Made by a program: the position numbers and the translations under genes. Of a DNA stretch of 29,930 nt, positions 1 through 9,284 are shown in pieces. Each line of letters begins with the position of its first letter. Within the stretch, counting starts at the first letter, position 1. The stretch lies in contig JAGWML010000005.1 of assembly GCA_028873155.1 (NCBI GenBank), positions 1 to 29,930 of the forward strand, written 5' to 3'. A model generated the notes under the pieces. The model searched no databases and was not told the DNA's origin. It saw nothing but the letters and a program-made list of their open reading frames with translations. Source of the DNA: Acidobacteriota bacterium (GTDB taxonomy: Bacteria > Acidobacteriota > Terriglobia > Terriglobales > Acidobacteriaceae).

Positions 1-1770
1 ACCTTCTGCCTCGGCCTGCTCGCCGCCTGGGCACTCTACGATTCGCGCAGCAGACTCCGCCCCTGGATCGACGGTATCCTCACGCTGCCCCTCGTCCTGC
101 CGCCCACCGTCGTCGGATTTCTACTGCTGCTCGCCTTCGGCCGCCAGAGCCCCATCGGCCGCGCTCTCGCGCACATCGGCGTCACCATCGTCTTCTCCTG
201 GCCGGCCACAGTCCTCGCCGCAACCGTCATCGCCTTTCCGCTCATGTACCGCACCGCGCTCGGCGCACTGGAGCAGGTCAATCCCACCCTCCTTGAGGCC
301 GCGCGCACCCTCGGCGCATCCGAGCCCCGCATCTTCCGCCGCATCCTGCTGCCTCTCGCCGCCCCCGGCGTTCTCGCTGGAACCATCCTCGCCTTCGCCC
401 GCGCCCTCGGCGAGTTCGGCGCCACCCTCATGCTCGCCGGCAACATCCCAGGCCGCACGCAGACCCTCCCACTCGCCATCTACTCCGCCGCAGAGAGCGA
501 CAACATGCGCGCCGCCGCGCTCTGGGTCGCTCTCATCGTCGCTCTTTCGCTCGCCATCATTCGCCTCCTGCACCGCGAAAGCCGTACCCGTCTCCGGCAT
601 CGTCGCCAGAACATCGCACCGCCGCTCGCTGCAAGCGTACCCACCAAGCCACCGCAAATCCCCGCGCACCCTCCCCAACCGCAGCCGCACAGTCCCGCGT
701 TGGAGATGGACGTCACCCGACCCCTCGACTCCTTCACCCTTCACATTCACCTGCGCGCCGCACGCGGAGCCGTCGGCCTGCTCGGCGCATCGGGCGCGGG
801 CAAATCCATGACGCTGCGCCTCATCGCGGGCGTCGCCTCTGCTGCGAGTGGCCGCATCGCGCTCAACGGCGTCGTGCTCTATGACAGCGAGGCCCGCATC
901 AATCTGCCCCCCGCGCGGCGCCGCATTGGCATCGTCTTCCAGGACTACGCGCTCTTCCCCCACATGACCGTCGCCGAAAACATCGCCTTCGGCCTGCACG
1001 CGCTCCCGCCCGCAGAGCGCGACCGCCGCGTGCAGCATCAGCTCGCCCGCATGGGCATCGCGCACCTCGCCCATCGCTATCCTGGAGAAGTCTCCGGCGG
1101 CGAGCGCCAGCGCACCGCCATCGCCCGCTCCATGGCCGTCGAGCCCGCCGCGCTCCTGCTCGACGAACCCTTCGCCGCGCTCGATCCGCATCTCCGCCGC
1201 CAGCTCGAGGGCCAGCTCCGCGAGGCGCTCGCAGGTTTCAATGGCCCAATCCTCTTCGTCACGCACGACATGGAGGAGGCCTTTCGCTTCTGCACCGATC
1301 TCCTCGTTCTCGACCGCGGTCAGGTCATCGCCTCCGGCCCGCGCCAGCAGCTCTTCGACGCGCCCCGCACCGTCACCGCCGCGCGGCTCACCGGCTGCAA
1401 AAACATTGCGCCTGCTCGCATCATCCCCACGGAGTCAATGTGCATCGCGGTCCCGGCGTGGCAATGTGAACTTGCCCTGCCCGCCGCGCCGCCCGCTGGT
1501 CTCACACATGTCGGCTACCGCTCGCATCAGCTGCGCTTCGCGCCACCGGCCGACGCGCCCAACGTCTTCCCCTGCTGGCTCGTTGAAACCAGTGAGGCCC
1601 CGCACGAGATGACGCTCTATCTGCGCCTCCAAGCCGCGCCCGGCGAACCGCACTACATCCAGGCCGACATTCCCAAGGACCAGTGGCGCAGCCTCAGCGC
1701 CCAACCGCAGCCCTGGCTCGTACAGCTCGACCCTGCCCGCATTCTGTTGCTCGAAGAACCGCCGGCGTAG
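1..1770 (+). CDS. modB-modC: Fused molybdate ABC transporter ModB permease + ModC ATPase (5' partial)
   Basis: Imports molybdate across the inner membrane using ATP; the Mo would supply the molybdopterin nitrate reductase encoded about 6 kb downstream. The frame is open from base 1, so the start lies outside the window. Residues 1-180 (counted from base 1) are a ModB-like membrane domain with the typical LPLVLPPTVVGF stretch and the EAARTLGAS permease loop (EAA motif) that docks the ATPase. After a proline-rich linker comes an ABC ATPase: Walker A GASGAGKS at bases 784-807, signature SGGERQR near 1095, Walker B LLLDEPF near 1156. The C-terminal part (about 1430-1770) resembles a TOBE molybdate-binding domain (VGYRSHQLRFA). 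ModB and ModC are usually separate proteins; here no stop or start separates them. No substrate-binding ModA is visible. Family assignment is strong, substrate specificity fairly strong. Confidence 0.88.
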   Translation, partial: TFCLGLLAAWALYDSRSRLRPWIDGILTLPLVLPPTVVGFLLLLAFGRQSPIGRALAHIGVTIVFSWPATVLAATVIAFPLMYRTALGALEQVNPTLLEAARTLGASEPRIFRRILLPLAAPGVLAGTILAFARALGEFGATLMLAGNIPGRTQTLPLAIYSAAESDNMRAAALWVALIVALSLAIIRLLHRESRTRLRHRRQNIAPPLAASVPTKPPQIPAHPPQPQPHSPALEMDVTRPLDSFTLHIHLRAARGAVGLLGASGAGKSMTLRLIAGVASAASGRIALNGVVLYDSEARINLPPARRRIGIVFQDYALFPHMTVAENIAFGLHALPPAERDRRVQHQLARMGIAHLAHRYPGEVSGGERQRTAIARSMAVEPAALLLDEPFAALDPHLRRQLEGQLREALAGFNGPILFVTHDMEEAFRFCTDLLVLDRGQVIASGPRQQLFDAPRTVTAARLTGCKNIAPARIIPTESMCIAVPAWQCELALPAAPPAGLTHVGYRSHQLRFAPPADAPNVFPCWLVETSEAPHEMTLYLRLQAAPGEPHYIQADIPKDQWRSLSAQPQPWLVQLDPARILLLEEPPA

Positions 1771-1804
1771 GCAGCACGCATCCCGCATCTTCTACACTTG
1801 AAGC

Positions 1805-2608
1805 ATGGATGTTCTTTATGGCGTGCACGCGGTGGAAGAGGCCGTGCGCGCGGGCAAGCGCAAGTTCGATCACGTTCTCGTTGCGCGCGAGCGCCACGAC
1901 GACCGCCTCGCGCAGCTCGTCGCCGCCTGCCGCGCCGCGGGCCTGCGCGTGCGTCAGGAACCGCGCGAACACCTCACCCACATCGCAGGCACGCCGATGC
2001 ATCAGGGCATCGTCGCCCTCGTCCGCCCCCAGCAGATGCTCGCCATTGAAGATATCTTCACACCGCTTGCGCCCGGCCGCGCGCGTCTCGTCCTCGCACT
2101 CGACGGTGTCGAAGACCCGCAGAACCTCGGAGCCCTGCTGCGGGTCGCCGATGGCGCAGGCGTCGATGGCATCGTCCTCACCGAGCGCCGCGCCGCCCCG
2201 CTCAGCCCCGTCGCCGTCAAGGCCAGCGCCGGCGCATCCGAGCATCTCCGCATCGCCCGCGTCGTCAACCTCGTCCGCGCCCTCGAAGAGTTGAAGGGAC
2301 AAAATCTCTGGGTCATCGGTCTCGATGAGCGCGGCACGCAAAGCTACGACGAGTTCGACCTCACCGGCGACTGCGTGCTCGTCCTCGGCCGCGAAGGCGC
2401 GGGACTGCACGACCTCGTCCGCCGCACCTGCGATCACCTGCTGCGCATTCCCATGGCCGGCGGCGTCAGCTCGCTCAACGTCTCCGCCGCAGGCGCCGTC
2501 GTGCTCTACGAGGCTGCCCGCCAGCGCCGCGCCGCCGCGCGCGGCCAGGCTCGCCCATCTGCTCCCGCCGCGTCCAAACCAAAGCAGCAGAAAGGCCTCG
2601 GTTCATGA
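1805..2608 (+). CDS. rlmB: 23S rRNA (guanosine-2251-2'-O)-methyltransferase RlmB
   Basis: SpoU-family (SPOUT) SAM-dependent methyltransferase predicted to modify G2251 in the peptidyl-transferase P-loop of 23S rRNA. The 267-residue protein has an N-terminal L30e-like substrate-binding domain starting MDVLYGVHAVEEAV, then the three SpoU motifs: motif 1 DGVEDPQNLGALLR at 100-113 with the conserved Asn and Arg, motif 2 LVLGREGAGL at 192-201, and motif 3 IPMAGGVSSLNVSAA at 215-229, which forms the knotted SAM site. The length is normal for RlmB (about 245-270), with a basic C-terminal tail. It starts 34 bases after modB-modC and ends in an ATGA overlap with the next gene, so the two are probably cotranscribed. 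A different SpoU member (such as TrmH) is less likely because of the N-terminal domain. Confidence 0.93.
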   Translation: MDVLYGVHAVEEAVRAGKRKFDHVLVARERHDDRLAQLVAACRAAGLRVRQEPREHLTHIAGTPMHQGIVALVRPQQMLAIEDIFTPLAPGRARLVLALDGVEDPQNLGALLRVADGAGVDGIVLTERRAAPLSPVAVKASAGASEHLRIARVVNLVRALEELKGQNLWVIGLDERGTQSYDEFDLTGDCVLVLGREGAGLHDLVRRTCDHLLRIPMAGGVSSLNVSAAGAVVLYEAARQRRAAARGQARPSAPAASKPKQQKGLGS

Positions 2609-4635
2609 AGTTTTCTCTCGCCTGCGGTGGGACGCTGGCTCTGCTGTGCGCTGTGCACAGCGCTTCCGCGCAAGCCCCGCCCGCACCCACGCAGTCCACC
2701 CAGGATCAGCAGACTCAACCGGCTCCGCCCGCGCGCGGTCAGGTCATCTTCTCCCGCTCCATCGACGAGAACGGCCAGACCACTTCGCACGCCGGACCTG
2801 CCGCGCAGACGACCGCCCTGCACGCCACCAGCGAGCCTGCGATGGACGACGCCGAGCGCGAGGCCGTCACCGTCATGGCCATGGACCTCGATGTGCGCCT
2901 GCACCCGGCCGATCGCCATCTCGCCGTCCGCGCCCTCATCACCGTGCGCAATGACGGCTCCAAACCGCTCACTCGCATTCCGCTGCAAATCTCCTCCGCC
3001 CTCGACTGGGAGCACCTGCGCGTCGAAGGCAAAGATGCCGCCGCCGCCATCGCCACGCTCAACTCCGACACCGATCACACCGGCCAGCTCCACGAGGCCG
3101 AGATCCCCCTCCTTACGCCCCTCGCGCCCGGCCAGTCTCTGCACATCGATGGCACCTACGGTGGCTCCGTTGCTCCCTCCGCCCAGCGCCTCACCGCACT
3201 CGGCACTCCGAACGATCTCGCCCTCCATTCCGACTGGGACGAAATCTCCACGCCCTTCACCGGCCTGCGCGGCTTTGGCAACGTCGTCTGGTATCCCGTC
3301 AGCAGCGTGCCCGTCCTCCTCGGCGACGGCGCGCGCCTCTTCAATGCAGTCGGCATGCACAAGTTGCGCCTCTCCGCCGCGCATCTGCGCGTCCGCCTCA
3401 CCGTTGAATTTCCCTATGGCCAGGCGCCCACAGTTGCCGTCATCGATGGCGTCTCTGTTCCGCTCAACGTCGCCTCGCAAGGCAGCCTCGACCCCGATTC
3501 CGATGGCGTCGTCACGGCCAATTTCGACGTGCCGCAGATCGGTTTTGAAGCGCCCAGTCTCTTCGTCGCACAACGCAAGCCGCATGCCGGCCCCAACTTC
3601 ACCGCGTGGACGCTCCCCGACAACGAAGTCGCCATCCAGGCATGGACGACCGCAGCACAAGCTGTCACCCCGCTCCTCGCCGACTGGCTGGGCAAAACGC
3701 CGCGCATGGAACTCACGCTCCTCGACCTGCCCGACCCGAACGACGCGCCATTCGAGACCGGCTCTCTGCTCGCCGTCAGCCTGCATGAATCCAGCGCGGA
3801 TAATCTTCAAGCCGCCATGATCCACGTACTCGCGCATGCGTGGATGCCCTCGCCGCACGCATGGGTCAGCGAAGGCGTCGCCAGTTTCATGGGCAGTCTC
3901 TGGATTGAAAAGCGCCACGGCCGCGAGCTCGCCCTCGAAACGCTCGAGTCCAGCCGCTCCGCGCTCGCGCTCGAAGAGCCATCCAGTCCCGGCGAAAGCC
4001 CCGGCCAGCCGCTCTCCATCGCCGTCGCGCCCATCTATTACCGCACCAAGGCGTCGTATATCTTCTGGATGCTCCGCGACCTCATCGGCGATGACGCTCT
4101 CGCCCAGGCTTTCCAGAGCTATGCGCCGCAGCAGGACGCCGCGCCGGCTACCGGCCCCGGTGCGCAACCCCGCGCAGGCGAGCTCGAAGACCTGCTGCGC
4201 AAAGCCGCAGCAGCCAGCAACAAAGATCTCGGCTGGCTCTTCTCAGACTGGATCGACGCCGACAAGGGACTGCCCGATCTCAACATCGACAGCGTCTTCT
4301 CTGAGCCTGCGCAGGCCGGCACCTGGCTGGTCGGCATCAACCTCTCCAACGCGGGCTATGCCGCCGCCGAGGTCCCCGTCACCGTGCGCGCCGGCAAAAC
4401 CACCGCCACCGATCGCGTGCTGATCCCCGCTCGCGGCAAGCTCTCGCATCGCATGCTCGTCGCGACCACTCCCACGCAGGTCCAGCTCAACGACGGCGTT
4501 ACGCCCGAGGTCCAGTCCAGCGTGCATGAGACGACTCTCGAAACGCCAGCTTCATCAACGCCGCAGACGCAGCAGACTCCGGGCGGCGCAACTCAGCCGC
4601 CGCTACCGATGACAGGAAATCCGCCGCGTCCCTGA
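2605..4635 (+). CDS. Secreted gluzincin-like (peptidase M1/MA type) protein with altered active site
   Basis: A 676-residue exported protein of the M1/MA metallopeptidase fold. Residues 1-22 are a signal peptide with likely cleavage after SASA. A proline/glutamine-rich stretch follows, then a beta-rich region with the DLDVRLHPADRHLAVRA strand pattern typical of the N-terminal domain of M1-like proteins. The metallopeptidase region is at about 400-430: His407 and His411 followed by Glu423 in WVSEGVASF give the usual three zinc ligands. The catalytic Glu of HExxH is Val408, so the motif reads HVLAH. Residues 550-640 look like a C-terminal beta domain, and the tail is Pro/Thr/Gln-rich. The start overlaps the rlmB stop by 4 bases. 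It is probably non-catalytic or uses another base; its role in the periplasm or outside the cell is unknown. Confidence 0.75.
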   Translation: MKFSLACGGTLALLCAVHSASAQAPPAPTQSTQDQQTQPAPPARGQVIFSRSIDENGQTTSHAGPAAQTTALHATSEPAMDDAEREAVTVMAMDLDVRLHPADRHLAVRALITVRNDGSKPLTRIPLQISSALDWEHLRVEGKDAAAAIATLNSDTDHTGQLHEAEIPLLTPLAPGQSLHIDGTYGGSVAPSAQRLTALGTPNDLALHSDWDEISTPFTGLRGFGNVVWYPVSSVPVLLGDGARLFNAVGMHKLRLSAAHLRVRLTVEFPYGQAPTVAVIDGVSVPLNVASQGSLDPDSDGVVTANFDVPQIGFEAPSLFVAQRKPHAGPNFTAWTLPDNEVAIQAWTTAAQAVTPLLADWLGKTPRMELTLLDLPDPNDAPFETGSLLAVSLHESSADNLQAAMIHVLAHAWMPSPHAWVSEGVASFMGSLWIEKRHGRELALETLESSRSALALEEPSSPGESPGQPLSIAVAPIYYRTKASYIFWMLRDLIGDDALAQAFQSYAPQQDAAPATGPGAQPRAGELEDLLRKAAAASNKDLGWLFSDWIDADKGLPDLNIDSVFSEPAQAGTWLVGINLSNAGYAAAEVPVTVRAGKTTATDRVLIPARGKLSHRMLVATTPTQVQLNDGVTPEVQSSVHETTLETPASSTPQTQQTPGGATQPPLPMTGNPPRP

Positions 4636-4679
4636 ATGGCACGTTCGCGCGGCTCGGCCCCTGTGAACAATGGCCCGCT

Positions 4680-5636
4680 CTAGCGCGATGAAGCATCTTG
4701 CGCAGCCAGGCGCGCTTCAAATCGTGTGAAGAGCCGCGCGGCCAGAATCGAAACAGCCGCCAGGATCAGCCCCCCTGCGACGTCCGCGCCATAGTGCCAG
4801 CCCGTCGTGAGAGTGGAAAGGCAGATCAGTACCGTCAGCACAATCGCGGGAATTCTGAGCGGCCGGATCGAGCCGATCGCAGCGGCGCCGAGCACAGCCA
4901 GAAAGACATGGAAAGAAGGAAAGCACACAAATCCAGGTTCGTCGAAATCAATTCGATGCATGCTGCCCGTGCGCAGAGTCATAAAGAGCGACTCGCATTG
5001 CGACTGCAGCACGGTCGGCGCAAAATGATCGACCGACCAGGGCCCGATGGCAGGCAGCAGAGCAAACAGCACGCTTCCGGTCAGCGTTCCAAAAATTGTG
5101 CCGATGATAAGCTGCTTTGCCGCGTTGAAGTGGAAGCGCATCGCAGTGAGCACGCTGGCCAGTACAACCAGAGGCATCAACATCGCGTAGCTCTCGTTGA
5201 GCAGCAGCCTCAAGCCATGATGGTGCGCCATCAAGGCAACGATGCCGGAGACATCCACATGCAGCGCGCCGTCCATCTGCGCCAGCAGGGGATCCCCAAG
5301 CGGCCTGTGGACTCGCACCGCCGCGTAGAGCGGGAATTTCAGAAGCACGCTGAAAAGGCACGACCAGCACACCAGCGCACATGCCTGATAGAGACGCTGG
5401 TAGCGGGCCCATCCGCAATAGGCCAGGGCCGCGCCAAATGGCGCATATCCGGTCAGCGTATCTAAATCGGATGCCGCAAGCCCGTACTGCAGGTACCGGA
5501 CGCACACTGCCGCGGTCGCCACCAGAAGGACAGCGAGCACGGCCATAGCCCGGTGAAAGTTGCGATTATCAATGACGGCCTCATCCGCGGGCAGGGCCTT
5601 GCGGAAGACTTCGATCGCGATTTGTGCGGCACTCAT
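4680..5636 (-). CDS. PAP2-superfamily membrane phosphatase / phosphotransferase
   Basis: A 318-residue multi-pass membrane protein of the PAP2 (lipid phosphate phosphatase) superfamily, closest in appearance to the inositolphosphotransferase-like PAP2_3 group. Motif 2 is FPSFH at residues 239-243, and motif 3 is TGWHYGADVAGG at 278-289 with catalytic His281 and Asp285. The basic first motif is not clear; RVHRP at 108-112 may be its remnant. About seven hydrophobic segments lie between 30 and 310. It would dephosphorylate or transfer head groups of lipid or polyprenyl phosphates at the outer face of the inner membrane. It converges on the preceding gene with 44 bases between stops. No good Shine-Dalgarno precedes the ATG at 5636, but no better start is seen. 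Substrate unknown. Confidence 0.8.
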   Translation of the reverse strand: MSAAQIAIEVFRKALPADEAVIDNRNFHRAMAVLAVLLVATAAVCVRYLQYGLAASDLDTLTGYAPFGAALAYCGWARYQRLYQACALVCWSCLFSVLLKFPLYAAVRVHRPLGDPLLAQMDGALHVDVSGIVALMAHHHGLRLLLNESYAMLMPLVVLASVLTAMRFHFNAAKQLIIGTIFGTLTGSVLFALLPAIGPWSVDHFAPTVLQSQCESLFMTLRTGSMHRIDFDEPGFVCFPSFHVFLAVLGAAAIGSIRPLRIPAIVLTVLICLSTLTTGWHYGADVAGGLILAAVSILAARLFTRFEARLAAQDASSR

Positions 5637-5749
5637 TCTGTGTGATTGTAGCGAAGATGCAACCGCACTGAAACCACGAAGTCATGAATTCCCGCAGCAG
5701 CGAAGCGCGCCCTTGCAAGCGATGCATGGCGGCAAAGGCGCGGCCCGTC

Positions 5750-7030
5750 TCACTCTCCCGCTGCGTCTGCCTCATACGCCAGCGCGCTCTGTCCCACCGC
5801 AATGCGTCTGCGCCGATAGCCAAAGACCATCGTGCGATCCAGCGCCTCCGGCGTCCATGTCGCGTTCCACACCACGCCAAACTCCAGCAGCAGCAGAAAA
5901 CTCGCTGCGATCACCAGCGCAAAGCAGAAGAGGCCCGTGCCATAACTGCCTGAGAAGTCTTTGATCGCTCCCAGAGCCGAGGGCAGAAAGAATCCGCCCA
6001 GCCCGCCCGCCGCTCCCACGATGCCCGTCATCAGCTCCATGCTTGCCGGAAAGCGCTGCGGCGCCATCTGAAAGATCGCGCCATTGCCCATCCCCAGCAT
6101 CCCCATCGCCAGAAACAGCACCGGCAGCACCACCGCGATTGGAGGAAGCAGCCCCAGCACCCCCAGACAGAGCGCAATGCAGCCAAACAAGCCAAGCAGC
6201 AGCCGGTAGCCGCCCAGCTTGTCCGCCAGCCAGCCGCCCACCGGGCGCAGAAAGCTCCCCGCCAGCACCACCAGCGTCGTGCAGTCACCCGCTTGAATCT
6301 TCGTCAGGTGATATTGATCGTGAAAGAACACCGAGAGGAAGCTCGACAGCCCCACAAATCCGCCAAACGTGAGGCTGTAGAGAAAGCACAGTCTCCACGT
6401 GTCGCTCTGCGTAAACAGTCCCGCGTAGCTCCCCCATGACTTCGGCGCGGACTTCGACGGGCTGTCCTTCGCCAGCAGATAGAACGCTCCCAGCACCAGC
6501 GCAATTGGCAGCAGCGCAATCCCGAAGACCGCATGCCAGCCGTAGTGCTGCGCCAGCCGCGGGCCGAAGAAGGTAATCAGCAGCGTGCCGGAGTTGCCCG
6601 CGCCGGCCAGTCCCATCGCCAGCCCCTGATGTTCCGCGGGATACCACCGCCCCGCCAGCGGCAGCGCCACTGCAAAGCTTGCACCGGCGATGCCCAGCAG
6701 AAATCCGATCAGATAAAACTGCCACAGCGTTGTCGCCAATCGCCAGCCCAGCACCAGCGGAATCAGCGTCAGCGCAAGGCCCATCAGCCCCGCGCGCCGC
6801 CCCCCGATGCGGTCCGCAAGCAGCCCGAGAATCGGCCGGAAGAACGAACCGCCCAGCAGCGGAATCGCCGTCAGCAGCCCCTTCTGCGTCGCGCTCAGAT
6901 GAATCTGCTCTGCGATATAAGGCGTCATCGGGCCAAAAATGACCCACACCATAAAGCTCACATCAAAGTAGAGAAAGGCGGAAAGCAGCGTGGGCAGGTG
7001 GCCGCTCTTCAGGAATGAGTTCTTCTGCAT
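5750..7030 (-). CDS. narK: NarK-family nitrate/nitrite MFS transporter
   Basis: A 426-residue 12-helix major facilitator carrier for nitrate uptake and/or nitrite export. Both nitrate-signature stretches are present: AGAGNSG at about 143-149 in helix 5, and GMGNG in the second half followed by a glycine-rich GAAGGLGGFF. The two substrate-binding arginines of NarK proteins are matched by Arg65 (SFFRP) and Arg262 (SFLRP). I chose the ATG at 7030 because a perfect AGGAGGA lies 6 bases upstream and the protein then begins MQKNSFLKSGH like other family members; an upstream in-frame extension to 7090 lies inside nasA. It is the last gene of the minus-strand operon, 19 bases after the nasA stop. A C-terminal tail of about 35 polar residues follows the last helix. 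Confidence 0.93.
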   Translation of the reverse strand: MQKNSFLKSGHLPTLLSAFLYFDVSFMVWVIFGPMTPYIAEQIHLSATQKGLLTAIPLLGGSFFRPILGLLADRIGGRRAGLMGLALTLIPLVLGWRLATTLWQFYLIGFLLGIAGASFAVALPLAGRWYPAEHQGLAMGLAGAGNSGTLLITFFGPRLAQHYGWHAVFGIALLPIALVLGAFYLLAKDSPSKSAPKSWGSYAGLFTQSDTWRLCFLYSLTFGGFVGLSSFLSVFFHDQYHLTKIQAGDCTTLVVLAGSFLRPVGGWLADKLGGYRLLLGLFGCIALCLGVLGLLPPIAVVLPVLFLAMGMLGMGNGAIFQMAPQRFPASMELMTGIVGAAGGLGGFFLPSALGAIKDFSGSYGTGLFCFALVIAASFLLLLEFGVVWNATWTPEALDRTMVFGYRRRRIAVGQSALAYEADAAGE

Positions 7031-7036
7031 CGATGA

Positions 7037-7043
7037 TCCTCCT
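7037..7043 (-). promoter_or_regulatory. Ribosome binding site of narK
   Basis: On the minus strand the bases read AGGAGGA, a full Shine-Dalgarno, ending 6 bases before the ATG at 7030. It lies in the 19-base gap between the nasA stop and narK and decides the narK start. Confidence 0.85.
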
Positions 7044-7049
7044 GTGGTG

Positions 7050-9284
7050 TCATCCGTGGTGCAATGAAGTCTGTGCGCCTTCGTGCGCATGCAGCGGACT
7101 GCGCTCCACGCGCACCGAGCACTGCTTGAAGTTCGGCTCGCGCGAGATGGGGTCGTAGGCGCTTTGCGTCAGTTGATTCGCGTTCGTCTCAAAAAAGTGA
7201 AAGGGCAGAAACACCTGGCCCGGCGCAACAATCTCCGTGATGCGCAGCTCGATGCGGCTCACCCGCCCGCGCCGCGAGATCACCTCCACGCGGTCGTGCG
7301 GCCGCAGTCCCAGCACCGTCGCATCCGTTGGATTCATCTCCAGCCACGCGCGCGGCGCCATGCGCTCCAGAATCGAGATCGCGCCCGTCTTCGTCCGCGT
7401 GTGCCAGTGCTCCACCGTGCGACCCGTGTTCAGCACCAGCGGAAACTCGCCGTTCGGCTGCTCCGGAAACGGCGTCCACTCGGTCGGCAGCAGCCTCGCC
7501 CGCCCATCGTCCGTCTGGAAGACGCCATCCGCATACAGCCGCCTCGACGCGGCCGGCGCATCCTTCGCTCCCAGCGCATACGGCCACTGGATGCCGCCAT
7601 GCTGCTCCAGCGCCGCATACGTCATGCCGGAGTAATCGCACAGCCGTCCCCATGAGGCCCGCTTCCATTCCTCAAACGCATCGCCCGGCCCCTGCCATCC
7701 GGGGAATAATTCTTCACGGCAACCCAGCCGCTCCGCGACGGCGAGAAAAATATCGAAGTCGCTGCGCGCCTCGCCCGGCGGCGTCACCGCCGCATTCACC
7801 TTGCTCACGCGCCGCTCAGAGTTTGTGTACGTTCCCTCTTTTTCGCCCCAGATTGCCGCCGGCAACACCAGGTCCGCATGCTCCGTCGTCGGCGTGGGAT
7901 GAAACCCATCCTGCACCACCAGAAACTCAAGCTGACCCAGCGCGTGCTTCAAAAGATCGAGATTCGGAAACGACACAATCGGGTTTGTCCCGATGATCCA
8001 CAGCGCGCGAATCTTGCCCGCCACCACCGCTTCGATAATGTCCGGATACGCCAGCCCCCGCTGCGCAGGGATTCGCTCTACCGCCACATTCCACAGCCGC
8101 GCCAGCTCCTCGCGGTCGTCCTTCGACTCAAACTTGCGATACCCCGGCAGGCTGCTCGAAAACCCCGCCTCGCGCGTTCCCATTGCGTTGCACTGCCCGG
8201 TGATCGAAAACGGCGACGCCCCCGGCTGTCCGATCTTTCCCGTCACCAGCGCAAGATTGTTGATCGCGTTCACTGTCTCGGTGCCCTTGGTGCTGTGGTT
8301 CACGCCCATCGTCCAGCCGATAAACGGCCGCTCCGCCCGCGCATAGAGCAGCGCTACCTTGCGAATGACCTCCGGCGTCAGTCCCGTAATCTTCGCCGCC
8401 GACTCCGGCGTGACGCTCTCCAGCGACGCGCGCAACTCGGCAAACCCCGTCGTGTGCCGCGCCACGTACTCCCTGTCGTAGAGGCCTTCATCCAGAATCA
8501 CGCGCAGCATCGCGTTCAGCAGAGCCAGGTCGCTGCGCGGCTTCACTGGCAGATACACATCGGCCATCATGGCGGTCTTTGTCACGCGCGGGTCCGCCAC
8601 AATCAGCGTGCGCCGCGGATTCGCATCCACCCGCATGCAGAGGATCGGATGGTTCTCCGCGATATTCGCGCCGATCAGCAGAATCACGTCCGCCTGCTCC
8701 AGGTCCTCATACGCGCCCGGAGGCCCGTCGCTGCCAAACGAACGCTTGTAGCCCGCCACCGCGGTGGACATGCACAGCGTGGTGTTGCCGTCGTAGTTGC
8801 GCGTGCCCAGTCCCAGTTGCACCAGCTTGCCCAGCGCGTAGAACTCCTCTGTCACAAGCTGCCCGGTGCTGATCACGCCCACAGACTCCGGCCCGTGCTT
8901 GCGCTGCACCGCCCGCATGCGCTCCACCAGCGTTTCGATCGCCGCGTCCCACCCCACGCGCTCGAGCGTTCCATCCACGCGCAGCATCGGATGTGTCGCG
9001 CGGCCCTCGGCAGAGATCGCATAGTGCTCGGCCAGTCCCTTCGGGCACAGCTTGCCCCGGTTCACCGGATGCTCCGGATTTCCGCGCACGCTCACTGCCT
9101 TGCCATCGCGCACGCCAATCTGCATCCCGCAGCCCACCGAGCAGTAGCCGCAGGTCGTGCTCACCCATGTGTCGGCGCTCTTTGCCAGCGACGTGTAGCC
9201 CAGCACGGGGTCGTTTCCGTAGGCATACTCCTCCGCGCGCGTGTCCAGGCCGGATTTGCGGGCAAGCCATCGTGCAAAGCTCAT
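7050..9284 (-). CDS. nasA: Assimilatory-type molybdopterin nitrate reductase catalytic subunit
   Basis: Reduces nitrate to nitrite in the cytoplasm with a bis-molybdopterin guanine dinucleotide cofactor. The 744-residue protein has an N-terminal [4Fe-4S] site, Cys45, Cys48, Cys52 and Cys80 (CGYCSVGC and KLCPKG), and a likely Mo-ligand Cys171 in TTLCMSTAVAGYK, the NasA/NarB pattern. Later blocks such as GTNPIVSFPN and the C-terminal molydopterin-dinucleotide domain (about 625-735; VLNTGRTVEHWHT, LRPHDRVEV) follow. There is no twin-arginine signal, so it stays in the cytoplasm, and no C-terminal [2Fe-2S] or fused flavoprotein domain as in some NasA proteins. Its start ATG overlaps the stop of the upstream DmsBC-like gene (ATGA, 9281-9284), so the two are translationally coupled. 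Formate dehydrogenase is the main alternative, but the Mo-ligand region, narK and the siroheme reductase nearby favour nitrate. Confidence 0.9.
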   Translation of the reverse strand: MSFARWLARKSGLDTRAEEYAYGNDPVLGYTSLAKSADTWVSTTCGYCSVGCGMQIGVRDGKAVSVRGNPEHPVNRGKLCPKGLAEHYAISAEGRATHPMLRVDGTLERVGWDAAIETLVERMRAVQRKHGPESVGVISTGQLVTEEFYALGKLVQLGLGTRNYDGNTTLCMSTAVAGYKRSFGSDGPPGAYEDLEQADVILLIGANIAENHPILCMRVDANPRRTLIVADPRVTKTAMMADVYLPVKPRSDLALLNAMLRVILDEGLYDREYVARHTTGFAELRASLESVTPESAAKITGLTPEVIRKVALLYARAERPFIGWTMGVNHSTKGTETVNAINNLALVTGKIGQPGASPFSITGQCNAMGTREAGFSSSLPGYRKFESKDDREELARLWNVAVERIPAQRGLAYPDIIEAVVAGKIRALWIIGTNPIVSFPNLDLLKHALGQLEFLVVQDGFHPTPTTEHADLVLPAAIWGEKEGTYTNSERRVSKVNAAVTPPGEARSDFDIFLAVAERLGCREELFPGWQGPGDAFEEWKRASWGRLCDYSGMTYAALEQHGGIQWPYALGAKDAPAASRRLYADGVFQTDDGRARLLPTEWTPFPEQPNGEFPLVLNTGRTVEHWHTRTKTGAISILERMAPRAWLEMNPTDATVLGLRPHDRVEVISRRGRVSRIELRITEIVAPGQVFLPFHFFETNANQLTQSAYDPISREPNFKQCSVRVERSPLHAHEGAQTSLHHG

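Noticed and set aside
121..1266. Long minus-strand open frame opposite modB-modC
   Set aside because: It is a shadow of the high-GC coding strand, rich in Gly, Glu and Ala, without any family motif, and the plus strand has clear ABC transporter motifs.
2506..4167. 553-codon minus-strand open frame opposite the gluzincin-like gene
   Set aside because: Same cause: high GC third positions leave the complementary frame open. The plus strand carries a signal peptide and metallopeptidase motifs.
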